From Ephemerocybe angulata (Eukaryota > Basidiomycota > Agaricomycetes > Agaricales > Psathyrellaceae), in assembly GCA_013368325.1 (NCBI GenBank), contig JAACJK010000169.1, positions 604,403 to 668,402 on the forward strand: DNA of 64,000 nucleotides, read 5' to 3'. The position numbers were made by a program, and so were the translations under genes. Positions 22,897 through 34,500 of this stretch are shown here, one piece after another. Position 1 is the stretch's first letter. The number at the start of each line of letters is the position of its first letter. The notes below the pieces were generated by a model. The model ran no database searches and was not told where the DNA came from. It worked only from the letters and a program-made list of their open reading frames with translations.

Positions 22897-24582
22897 TCAG
22901 GGTAAAGCTTCATAAGTTTCAGGCGCCTGTTCAGCATCACTTCCTCCTTCCCCGTCATCCTCCGCATCGTCCTCGTCACTCGACTCTACCGCTGTCCCAC
23001 CGCCGACGGTGAGAAGCTCGTTCAATCTGGAGATTGTTCAGCTTTGAAGGGTGGGTCTACAACGCTTCTACTCACATATGAACGAAAGGCTGCAACACCC
23101 TCGCTACTGACGCCACCGTTTGACGGAAGTTGGGATCGAGCACCTCACTGTCGGTGAACCTGCATTCGAACAGGCTGATAAGCACGTCTCTTGAGCATTT
23201 GACAAGACCTTACACATGGGTGACTGCGAATGAACGGCATTTCAGGATGTCGATGTCCCTAGAAAAGAATTCAATATAAGGTCTCATGGCGGCAAAGGGA
23301 GGACTTACTTGTGGTCTTTGGGTACGCCCTTTGGCGCTACTTTGAGCTCGTCCTCGTGCCCAAAGATATTCTGCCGCTGCCCTTTGGGATGCGGACTCGC
23401 TTTCCCGAAGAACTTGACGAAGTCAGGTGCAGATATCACCCGTTTGAAGCGTTTAGAGTTCCGCTGCAGATTTGCACTGTCGACAATAATGAGCAACGAA
23501 TGGGCGCTTAAAACGGACTACGTACCGTATGTTGGCGATCTCGCCTCTCCCTGGACACCAAAGGCCCGCCGCAATGATAGACTCGTTTCCGGGTTTCACA
23601 GCCCTGTAGGCGGGTCAGTTGAATCTCGAATGGAGAGGGGCTTGTACGCACACATGATAGCACGCGAAGATGCCCTTTCGACCACTCCTCGAGAAGGAAG
23701 CAGAGAACCCTCGTTTGTACGGTGTCTTGTCGTTGCTAAAACGAATGTCACGGTAGATCCTGTGTATAACGTCTTTTGGAGGAAGAGGTGGGATTTCGGG
23801 GTCGACTTCCATGAGCGAGTCCGTAAGCGCCTCGACAAAGTCCTTCCACTCTTGTTCCGCTACTCGGTAGACGGGTTCTGCGAGGGCGTCAGTACAGCAT
23901 TCCTAGACGCATGGCGGACATACCATGGAGACGGAACCTGGGCTTCTATGTTAGAACGTCGTTGGATGCAAAGGAAATTGTACTCACCATTCACGATCGT
24001 TGCAAGCTGGGTCCTTGAGATGATTCAAGAACTTCAAAGTGTTCTGTGATATTTGTCCTGGCGGCACTGAATTTGGGCGTCAGCCCATAACCAGTTACGA
24101 AAATATATAGGCGCACCTCTGCCTGTCGTTGGAGCCTTCACAACGACCCCAACCACCTCCTGGCCATCTTTCAAATCGTCCCCGCTATCCTCATACTCTT
24201 CCTCTGCAGGCTTCTGCTTCTTGCGCGGGGAACGCTTGGGCGCTTGTTTCGCTTTGCCACCTTTGCCCCGCATCTTCGGCTGTGGTTCTGGTTCCGACTC
24301 TTCGTCGTCGCTAGCCTCATAATCCATTTCGCGCTGCTTCTTGCGGGGCGACCGTTTTACGTTTGCTTTGGGCACTTGTGTCTTCCTCTTTCCCTTCCCC
24401 TTCCCCCCAGTTTTCGAATCTACGTCTGGTTCGGATGTTGCGTCTTCGCTGTCGTCGTCCAATGCATCGCTGTCGTACTGCTTCCGTTTCTTACTGTTCT
24501 CGGTTGGGCCACCGGTAGGTGTATTTTCGTTTTGAGTGGGGTTCACTTGGGTGTTGTTGCGAATCCTAGCTACTGAAGGCAT
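22897..24582 (-). CDS. DUF2461 (TIGR02453-like) protein with a basic N-terminal extension
   Basis: Nine exons (24117..24582, 23988..24066, 23924..23937, 23652..23877, 23526..23603, 23309..23476, 23214..23258, 23076..23159, 22897..23026) sum to 1,290 nt, giving 429 residues. The first 155 residues are disordered, acidic and basic by turns, with a repeated AT-hook-like or nuclear-signal-like motif (RSPRKKQ, twice). The rest is a DUF2461 domain: TLKFLNHLKDPACNDREWF, then DPEIPPLPPKDVIHRIYRDI, RFSNDKTPYK and AAGLWCPGRGEI. The domain is widespread in bacteria and fungi and its biochemical role is not established. The third exon is only 14 nt. The C-terminal tail is acidic (ESSDEDD). The N-terminal motifs suggest a nuclear location, by inference. 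The start is the first ATG in frame. Confidence 0.87.
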
Positions 24583-26270
24583 GGATAGTATCGTATCCGA
24601 GGGTTTGTCAAGGGGCGAGACGAGAAACACGTCGTTTTCGTTCGAGCTCGTTACCAATCAGACGAAGCGTGACACTTGCATGTCACACCACATGACCTGT
24701 GACAAGCGTGATTTCTAGTCACGGCGACTCCCTAAGTTGGCCACCTCACTCACAGGACTACTAGAACCGTTATCTTCATCTGGACTTCATCGAGAGCCAT
24801 CGAGATGTTACGACACCCTGTCCTTTAATTATGGTTCACGATACCTCGTATCCATCTGCCGATGATCTCAGAACTCTGCCCCGCATTTCAGCTGTCTGTA
24901 CCTCCTGACCTCTCCTGACCTTTTCTAGACTCCTCGGTCTCCCGATTCCACATGCGGTGCATTTACTTGGCATTTACCCCATAGAGGCTTTCCTAAAGGT
25001 ACGGCGGACAGGCTTTGACTCTATACCCGCGATTTAAGCTAATACATATGATAGGAAATATGTACATACCCTACAGCCGTTCGCTGTTTGGCGGCCTTGG
25101 ACTTACCATCCTGTAAGTATTCAACGCCCAAGTCTTAAGCTTCGCCAGGAGACCCTCGGTAAATAAATTGAGTGCGGGAGCGATAAGTATGGACGGGTAC
25201 CTTGAACGGTACCTTTGCCCCACACTCGTCTCGATCCGGGGCCCCGCGATGACCATTTTCCAGATGCCTTGGCCTTTCCCGTCGACGGGCATCGGACGGT
25301 GAACTTCCGTCAACCAAACGTTATAACGGAGTCCCTTCCAATCCCTTGTAACCCCCTTTGAAGTTCGGCCGACCGTCGAATGCTGGTGCCGTCGCGGGCC
25401 ACTTTAGCTGCTACTTTGTCCCGCCGCCTGCCGTCGCGTGGAAGCCATGCAAACCAGTTCAAGCCACTTCAAGCCCCCACCAGTATTTCGCCGGCTGAAC
25501 GATATCGATTCTCTATTTATAGCTCATCTTAGAGACGCCCAAACGACTACGCATGAAGAATCAATTGTTTGTATAGGCCTTCCTGATACACATCATCTTC
25601 CGGAAGGCTAGAGCTTGAAGAACCCTTTTCTCCCGTATGTGAGTGTCCTTTGTAAGCTCCTACACGCTGAAATTCACAAGCACGCTCCCGGATCTCTCCT
25701 TGAACAGGGCACCACCGCGTTTATTTGTGCTTCTATGCTACTGCGCTTCGATGAGTACGTTCCTGGAGAACAGCGGGCTGCAGGAGATATCCAACGTAGC
25801 CAATATCTATGGTTTGTGTGTACTGATTGTGGGTGAAGAATCGGTGAAACTCATTGGCGTGTGGTTAACAAATCAGTCCCCTCTCCATCCAGAGTCGTTT
25901 GCCCCGCTCTTAAACCCACCGTCCACGTAACTCCGCAATACCTTTCCTTGCTTGCCCTCCCCGTAGTTGCTCACCCTCAATGCCCCACAGAGCAGCGCAA
26001 TCCACGGGCTCGTTTCAGTTGGCCGAACCTGCTTAAAGTGGGTCCCCCGAGCGGCTCGTCGGCTCACAGTAAACCCCCATACCCATCTAATACCCCCGAA
26101 GACGGAATAGGCGCCAAGCCAGAGAGAGAAGCGGCTGGGAAGCGGCACTGGTCATGCGATCGGACTTACCAATAAGGCAGCCCCCTAACGATCCAGATTA
26201 AAGGCGGCATCTGTCTCAAAAAGCTCAGAATCCCCAGTCCCCCTTCACGTCGTTCCCTCTCATCTACGCC
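24583..26270. other. 1.7-kb intergenic stretch, no supported gene
   Basis: It holds the divergent promoters of the DUF2461 and acetyl-CoA synthetase genes. A TATA-like stretch (CTATTTATAGC) lies near 25,513. The region 25,071-25,317 is open in two minus-strand frames, but neither shows family features or spliced neighbours. A pyrimidine-rich tract precedes the synthetase start. Confidence 0.45.
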
Positions 26271-28746
26271 ATGGCTGAAGCTCCTGTCACCGCCTCCGTC
26301 CACCCCGTGGCCCATCGCGTTAAGAGCGGTCGCAATAAACCCCATGTCGGACCTCATATGGACGATTACCGCCTTGCACACAAAGAAACTGTCGGCCACG
26401 AGTCGGATAACTGGTGGGCGAAGGTGTGTTTTCCATCTCGCGTAATGTGATTGCCTCTGACCTGTCCCTCCAGAGGGCGCACGAGCTTTTGTACTGGCAC
26501 AGGAACTTCCACACCGTCCGCTCTGGCTCATTCGAGAACGGAGATATCGTTTGGTTCCCGGAGGGAGGCTTGAACGCATCGTACAACTGCGTCGATCGTT
26601 GGGCGTTCAAGCACCCTGATAAGGTATGCTTTTTAAACACGATCTTCCGCTCTTGGTCTCACGATCTCTCCGCAGACTGCTATCATCTACGAAGCGGACG
26701 AGCCTGGCGAGGGTCGTGAAGTCACCTACGCTGAACTCCTCCGCGAGGTTTGCAGCATCGCCAATGTACTCAAGTCCTACGGAATCAAGAAGGGCGACAC
26801 CGTTTCCGTCTACCTCCCCATGACATGGCATGCCGTCGCCGCCTTCCTGGCTTGTGCTCGCATTGGTGCTATCCACTCCGTCGTGTTCGCCGGATTCTCG
26901 GCAGAGTCGCTCCGGGACCGTATGCAGGACTGCAAATCTCGCGTTCTCATCACCTCGGACGAAGGGAAGCGTGGCGGCAAGACTATCGCGACGAAGATCA
27001 TCGCCGACGCTGCTGTCAAGGAGTGCCCGCTCGTCGAGAAGGTCTTGGTGCTGAGGAGGACTGGGAACACCGTTCCCTGGACTGAGGGACGCGATGCCTG
27101 GTGGCACGAGGAGACTCTTAAGGTTCCCAACTACTGCCCTGTCGAAATCATGGACGCAGAAGACCCTCTCTTCATTCTTTATGTGAGTCGCCGCCCAATC
27201 GGTTCTCGCTTCTCTTCCTAATTCCCTTCCCCCAGACTTCCGGCTCAACGGGCAAGCCCAAGGGTGTCGTTCACACCACCGGCGGATACCTCCTCTGCGC
27301 AGCTCTCACTGTCAAGTATGTCTTCGACGTCCATCCAGACGACAAGTTTGCCTGCATGGCCGACGTCGGTTGGATCACCGGTCACACGTACGTGCAACCC
27401 TATCCCGAGCGAGTTCGCGACACTGACTCCGCCCCAGTTATATCGTCTACGGTCCTCTCGCCTTGGGCGTGACCACCACCGTTTTCGAGTCGACACCTGT
27501 ATACCCCACCCCCTCGCGTTACTGGGAGACAGTCGAGAAGCACAAGCTCACCCAGTTCTACTCCGCCCCCACTGCTATCCGTCTTCTCAGGCGTCTCGGC
27601 CACCACCACGTCGAGAAGCACGATCTGAGCACGCTGCGCGTCCTCGGAAGCGTCGGAGAGCCTATCAATCCGGAAGCCTGGCACTGGTACAACGAGCATG
27701 TTGGAAAGACGGAGTGCGCTATTGTGGATACCTTCTGGTGCGTGTCGCATGTCAACTTTAACCTTGCGTAGCAAGAGGCTGACCCGAAGAACCCAAAGGC
27801 AAACTGAAACTGGTTCGATCGTTGTCACTCCTTTCCCTGGTGCGATCGAGACTAAGCCTGGCGCTGCGACTGTGCCGTTCTTCGGTATTGAGCCTGCTCT
27901 GCTGAACCCCACCACTGGCGAGGAGCTCCATGGCAACAACGTCGAGGGTGTCCTCGCCCTCAAGACCCCATGGCCGTCAATTGCTCGCACGATCTACCAG
28001 GACCACAACCGATACCTCGATACCTACATGAGGGTACGTCCATCCGTAACGGTTGTACCTTCGGACTGTCACTGACCTGATATGACTAGCCATACCCCGG
28101 GTACTTCTATACTGGTGATGGAGCTGCCCGTGACGAACACGGTTATATCTGGATCAAGGGACGTGTTGACGGTGCGTGCTACCATACTCTCTTTCAATCA
28201 GGGTATTCATGTGCCCCTAGATGTTATCAACGTTTCCGGTCACCGACTTTCCACCGCTGAGATTGAGTCAGCCCTGATCATGCACCCCGGCGTCGCCGAG
28301 ACTGCAGTCATCGGCACCGCTGATGAACTCACTGGCCAAGCTGTCTATGCATTCGTGACTCTCAAACCGTAAGTAATTGCCCTTACACCGCTGGACGTAA
28401 TCTGATCTATGTGCTGCAGCGAATTCTCCTATGACGCTGAGAATGAAGGTGGCCTTGCGAAGGAGCTTGTCCTTCAAGTCCGCAAGGTCATCGGTCCTTT
28501 TGCTGCGCCAAAGAAGATCTACATCGTCCCCGATCTCCCCAAGACGCGGTCTGGAAAGGTGCGTTTACTTGCCTTCGACGGTCCGGGACCGCTTTCTGAT
28601 TCCGACTTCTGACACATTTTGTGTAGATTATGCGCCGTATCATGCGCAAGATTGTTGCAGGCGAAGGAGACCAGCTCGGAGATCTCAGCACGGTGGCAGA
28701 GCCCGGCATCGTTGAGATCATCAAGGAGAAGGTCGCTGCCAAGTAG
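26271..28746 (+). CDS. facA: Acetyl-CoA synthetase
   Basis: This enzyme activates acetate with ATP and CoA to acetyl-CoA, feeding lipid synthesis, histone acetylation and the glyoxylate path. Ten exons (26271..26423, 26474..26623, 26676..27182, 27236..27387, 27438..27737, 27799..28033, 28090..28171, 28221..28368, 28420..28558, 28627..28746) total 1,986 nt, giving 661 residues, the usual length. Visible motifs are the AMP-binding loop [10 protein letters not shown] (from residue 271), [14 protein letters not shown], the adenylation core [14 protein letters not shown]-like [11 protein letters not shown], and KTRSGKIMRR with the regulatory acetylation lysine at about 622. All introns are 49-68 nt with canonical ends. 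The start [12 protein letters not shown] is the first ATG in frame. Nothing looks damaged. Confidence 0.96.
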
Positions 28747-29511
28747 TAAACGCGAAGCACCGATTCTGCCCCAAGTTTCTTTAATTCGTTCGTCGTCGTG
28801 AAGGGTCGGTCGGATTTCGGTTGATTCTCGCGTGGCGGTCGTTCGTTCGTTGCTTTCGTCAGTCCCTTCCTCCGCTTGGATGGTTTGGTTGGTTTTGGGT
28901 CGTCTGGTGTTTGGTTAATTGGTTCATATTCCGGATCTTCATCCAGTGCCGAGCATTGTGTTCACCAAGTTCTTTCGTTTTCTTCTCCGTTCCTTCCATC
29001 TGGTCGACGCTATTATCTTGTAACTAAATATCAATTGTTGTATTTCTAGGAATTTAGTATATTTATTCCGTTTTCTCCCCGTCTGGAATCGCTTGAGTCC
29101 GATCTCCCCTATGATCCCTAGCGTTCGTCATCGTTCTATTGCTTTCGATTTACTATGGATCTTTGGTTCTGTACTCGAGGGAAATGGCTCAGCTATGAGT
29201 ACGGTGGGATTGAGGCGCCAGGCAACCCCATGGCTCTCCGGGTTTTCCGGCTCCTGGGCGCCTAAAGAGTTGTCACGCTCTCGGCGGGTCACAGCACATG
29301 ATTTGGGTCACATTCGTAATTGCAGGGCGTGACGACTTTTTCCTGAGTCCTTTTGTTGCGAACCACGTCCAACAAGGAGCAGGTACTCAAGTAGAGCTAC
29401 GTCTCCTGCTCACTTCCAGGTATGTATGTACTTAGCGCCCGTCATTCGAAAGAAAGTTAAAAGTTAACCTTATTTGACAGCAAAGAACCTAAAGACAGCC
29501 GATCAATAGCA
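28747..29511. other. 3' flank of the synthetase and 5' flank of the F-box gene
   Basis: T-rich sequence with no supported gene. Likely polyadenylation region near 29,020-29,060 (AT-rich). Confidence 0.45.
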
Positions 29512-31403
29512 ATGGCAACCCCTGTCTCCAGCCGTAGCAGGACAGGTATGTCGAATGCAGTACTCCTATTAAGACCTGGTCTAATTATCAATGTTGAAGT
29601 TTCGACGTCGGTTTCGTCTTATGACTGTGCTGCTCGTCAGGTTCTGAACAACCAGGAGCTGGCTAGCTTGATCATCTCTTTCTTTGACAGTCTCGAAAAC
29701 CCGAGGGACGACAACAAAAAGGCGCTGGCCCGACTTTGCACCTTGAACCGGTCGTTCTTCCATGCTTCTACGGATGCATTCTGGCGCCAGCTGCCCTCCC
29801 TCTCCCCCTTCCTGCGACTTCTTCCTTTGTGCCCTGGCGACGACAAAGGGGAATCGGAGGTACGTGTAATATCCTCGCCTGTTCACAAGGAAATTGACGA
29901 CTTGATTATGGTGCTTTATAGGCTGCTATTGCCTCTGTGCAGGCGGATCCATGGGCCAGATTTAGGGTCTATAACCGGAAGACTGTCCAAATCGACCTGA
30001 GCGATGATAAAACCATTGGAAAGGTCATGCCGAACCACTGGTTCTTCTGCTTGCTTCACCAACCCACCCGACCAGCAGTGCTTTTCCCGAAACTGGCCAA
30101 TCTCTTCATCTCCTCCGTTGCTGGCCTCAACTCGGTCATCCCCATGCATGTCTCAAAGAGCCTCCGAATGGTTAACATCCGAGACTTCACTATCAAGGGG
30201 AAGTACGACGGCCTCAAGGAGGTGATCATGACCTCTTTCATGGCAACTTTAGCAACCAACGCTTCCGCCCTCTCCTCCCTTTCCATCCGCGCACCGCTCA
30301 CCTCATCCATGACTGCCTCCTTCCCCCACTTCCGTGCGTTGAAGTCCCTCGAAATCTCCTTTGCCTCGCCCTTGCGTTTGGAACAGCTGGCCAGCATCAA
30401 CTCGATCCCCAATCTGAAGACGCTTACTCTCCTCTCCCGCGGACCGGCTACAGCAGTCGCGACGTGGCCCGTCCCCGCTGAGGGTCAGCACTTGATCAAT
30501 TATCATGCAGCGCAAGGAAAGGCGAGCCTAATACAACTCAACGTCATTGGGGACGGGTGCTTCATCTTCTGGGCAACTGTCTTCTTCGCCTGTCCTACCC
30601 TTACGGGCTATTCAGCCAAGGTCATTGTTGGCTTTCACCAACCTATTCACACCGTATTCCTCTACCCACATGCCCTCGACATTGTCGCGAAGCGCTGCTC
30701 GAATATCCAGCAGATCGGCATGGAGTGGGACGAGCCGGCCGAGAATATGGACACAGAGCTGGAGAGTTTCGAGGATGAACCTGGATTCCGCACCCCTCCC
30801 ACTTTGTTCCATTCTTTCTCCAAGCTGGTGAATCTGGAATTCCTCGATATCAAGAACGTCCCTTTCATCTCGCAGGACTTCTCTTTACAATTGGTATCGC
30901 ACATGTCGGAGCTGAAGCGCCTTGCCAGACTTCGTATCCTCCCTAGGCCGTTGACGAACCAGCCGCACCATAATCTCATCCTCCCCACCCTCGACGCGCT
31001 CCAAGATTTCGCGGTGAACAATCCTCGCCTCCAGTACCTCTCTCTATTTTCCAATATCTCGGTCATCCCCCAGGCCGACAACGTGACCATCCCCGACTCC
31101 CACAGTATCGTTCGAAAGCTGTTTATCACCCCACGGTACCGCCCCATGTCCCTACCTGTGCCGGATATAGTCGCCCTCGCGATGTACCTGGACAAGCTCT
31201 TCCCAGCGTTGCAGGACATCACTTCGTACTTCGAGCCGGGCAAAGGGGGGGACGTCCCCGTGCCGACGTCGAGGCTTAAGCTTACACCTTTGGCCCTATG
31301 GAAGAATGTGGACTCCATGCTCAAGTCTTTCCAGTCGGTGAGGCGGAAGTATGCTCCTCCGCCTGCAGTGCTTTCTGCGGCTGCGACTCCCGCCATTGCG
31401 TAA
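29512..31403 (+). CDS. F-box-like protein
   Basis: Exons 29512..29859 and 29922..31403 give 609 residues. The splice acceptor could also lie 21 nt further on without changing the frame. Residues about 45-95 (LNNQELASLIISFFDSL, then LARLCTLNRSFFHASTDAFWRQL) form an F-box-like segment, the Skp1-binding part of SCF ubiquitin ligases. The long C-terminal part has hydrophobic repeats (LTLLSRGPA, LEFLDIKNVPF, LQYLSLFSN) like irregular leucine-rich repeats. Architecture and length match the gene at 5.8 kb, but the sequences are only distantly similar, so they are old paralogues at most. The substrate is unknown. Confidence 0.78.
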
Positions 31404-31593
31404 TCGACTTGGGCGAGTGGTCTATCACCTCAGTGTGCTCCAAGCTCAGTCGATGCTGGATGAATATTTTCTAACCATAATATGTACAAGTATTAACCGA
31501 GAACACAGAGTCCTAATTACTAATGATGACAACCAGTTCCGACTAGATAAACCACTGGGAGAAATACAAAACAAAATAGGTACAACGATACAT

Positions 31594-34500
31594 TCAAGGG
31601 AAAGCAGCCGAAAACATTCCAAACGCTCCAGACTTAGACTTCTTCTTTTTCGCCTTGCCTTCTGAGGTGCCCGCACCCTCCTCCGCCCCAGCCTTCAAGC
31701 TGGATCCCGACTTCACATGGCGGATAATACTCCTCCCGACGGATCTTCCCCCCGTTCCACCGGCGGTTGCAGCAGGGGACCTGGGGGACCTAGGGGAAAG
31801 CTGGCCACCGAGTGAGTCGATGCTCGCATGGGATCCCGAGGTTGGTGGAGGTGGTGCCGTTGCAACGGTAAGCTTGGGTCTTGGACTCGCTTTGTGAGAA
31901 AGGCTCCCAGAGGCCTGGGGGCTACGACCCTGGTCGACATCGCTCGGTTTTTTCTTGAGCACGTTCCCTTTAGATGGGCTCAGAGACGTCCTCCCCATCG
32001 AGAAGCTGGAGCTCTGGTGGCGCAGGGGATTCTGTGACCCTGAGGCGAGGGAGACGTTCGAAGGGGCACGGTGCTGTGAGACTTGGTTGCCTTGGATGAA
32101 GGGGTCGGAGCTCGGGTCGTAGCGATGCGAGTCGTAGGATGACGGTGTGGGCAGGTTCGGAGAGGTGACGTGAGGCTGGCTGTTAATCGACACGGTATCT
32201 TGCCCCTTGAGCTCTTGGATAGCCATCCCGAAGCTGTTGGTGTTGAGGGTGAAGGACTGCTCGGTGACCGTCATCGTGGTCGTGGTCGTGTTACTCCCCA
32301 TGATGGGCATGCTGGCCTTTCGCATGGCCGCGTCGTGTTGAGAAGCATCGGAAGGTTTCCGCAAGTTTGTCTGCATAGAAGACGAGTGGTGGAGTAGCGA
32401 ACCTCGGCGTGCGGAAGGAAGGGTTTGGGATATTGATTGTGAGTGGCCACGACTATGCGCCTGCGGTGACTGGGGAGAGCTCGCGACCGAACTCGACACT
32501 GACGTGCTGGGCACAGCTGCATGCTGCTGTTGTCGCACTGCGAGCGATTCTGACGATGAAGGAGAAGAAAGAGTTGCTACGCTCTGCGCAGCAGCGTGGT
32601 ATCGTTGAGTCCTATGGTATTGTCGATGGCCCTCGTTGCCGTGATGGTCTAAATCTGTGGCCACAAATCCTGGTAAAGCGGTACTGGTATATATCGACGT
32701 GACGACCCCAACAGGCTCGCGCAGATGACGCTGCTTTATGACGGCCGGAGCCTCGCCTTCCAGTGTCACAGGTGCTGCCCCATCGGAGTCGTCATCATCA
32801 AGATCCTCCTCCCCGACTGACGCCTCCGGGGTCAAAGGACGCGTTGGATTCCTCCAAAGTAGGTGGTCAGGGCCACGACGAAGACGAGCTCGGAGCTGCC
32901 TCGGCAAGTCCGCTGACCACGCCTGCCATTCTAGCTCGCTGGTGTCACTGTCCTCGCTCTCGCTCGTAAACACCATCGGGATGTCGACTTCCTCCTCCTC
33001 GTCATCATACTCATACTCACTCTCCTGATAGCTTACTTCCCCTTCATCCTCCACTTTACCTTCACCGCTTGTAACTCCGTCTTCGTCTTCGTCTTCACCT
33101 GAGTTTGAGGTCGCCCCTGAAAAAGGACAGCGCTGAAGGGGGAACACAGGGTCTTCATGGTCGAAATAATCCGCGTGCGCAGCGTTCATAGCCATTTGCA
33201 TGATCTCCAGTGGCCGATTGATCTGCCCCAAGCCCGCCCTCTTCGCTCGGTGCACCGCCTGGAGCCGCCACTCAGGGTATGGGAACGGCCCAAGGCCTGA
33301 AGGTATACTGCTCGAAAGAAAATCTCCCTCGCGCGCACTAGACGCTGACGCCAGTCTGGATGGGTATGACTGTCCTGGTCGTCGTTGGGGGGTTGGAGAA
33401 TGGCGAGGCGACCGCCCGTCGTTCTCATCGTCAGAGTAAGGACCTGTGCGAGGAAGGCGAGTCTGGGGCATGAAGGCGGCGTCTGACTGTGATCTGTTCC
33501 GCAGAGACGACGTTGGAGACCGGAGGGTGTTGTCTCGATTTGGAGATGGGGGAAGTGGTTTCTCAGGCGGGGTGTCCTTTGGTGGGGGAGTTGGTGGTAC
33601 TTCAGAGAAAAGCGGCCCCCGGTCTGGCGCTCTGGGACTAGGTACAGGTCTTCGCACAGTTCGCAGACCAGGCATGAATGTCGATGAAACAAGTTCTTCG
33701 GTATGTCTGTGGAGAATCCGCAGCAAACTGTGATAGGCTGGTTATGTTATTAGCCAATTTTTAGCAATGAGCGCAGACCCATAGAAAGACGCAACAAACC
33801 TTGATCGTTGGGACCGAGGTCCATGATAATCCATTCGCCCTTCCTAGCTGACTTTTGCTGCTCGCTCAACAGCTTGGGGTCGAATCGCGCAGTATGCTGC
33901 TTGGCCTTGGTGCTCTTGGAATCGTCAGCTCTCGATTCGTGATCTCCGGTTATGGTTCTCTGCGACGACTCTGCCGTGCTGACAGCGATGGTGGTTGTGC
34001 TGGGCGCGTCTAATGACAGATTCCGGTCATGCGCTGGTCCCTTAGCGTTGGCTTCCGGGCCTATGTTTTCATGGTTACCCCCAAAGCGATATCCAGTCCT
34101 CCTTCTCCGAATGCCCATCTCCACTTCCAGCTCCGAGTCTTCGTCATCCTCATCTGACCCGCCGTCACGCGCGAATACGGGAGATGAAAGGGAAATTGCG
34201 ACAGAGCCGCGATCGCTGTCGTCGTCTCCTGTGTCGTCTGGGCAGTTGCCGGTGGCTATGGAAGAAGGATCTCGGGCAACAGTAGGGGAAGCGGGACCGG
34301 ATGATCTGGTGACGAAAGGGTCTCGAAAGCTGGGCCTTGCTGAAATGGCGGAATCAGGAGGGTCGTCATCGGACATCGCGCCTCGCTGCTTGAACACGAT
34401 GGGCGATGGGTCAGGTTCGTCCGGACCCGAACCAATGCTGGATCGAGCCGACCTCACTTGGGCCTCAACCCGCGAGCTATCTAGGGCAGTAGCCGTATAA

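Noticed and set aside
23309..24049. 246-codon plus-strand open frame
   Set aside because: It runs antisense across several exons and introns of the DUF2461 gene, whose domain matches clearly.
25071..25317. Possible small gene with two open minus-strand frames
   Set aside because: No start or splice context, no recognisable family, and frames end without partners.
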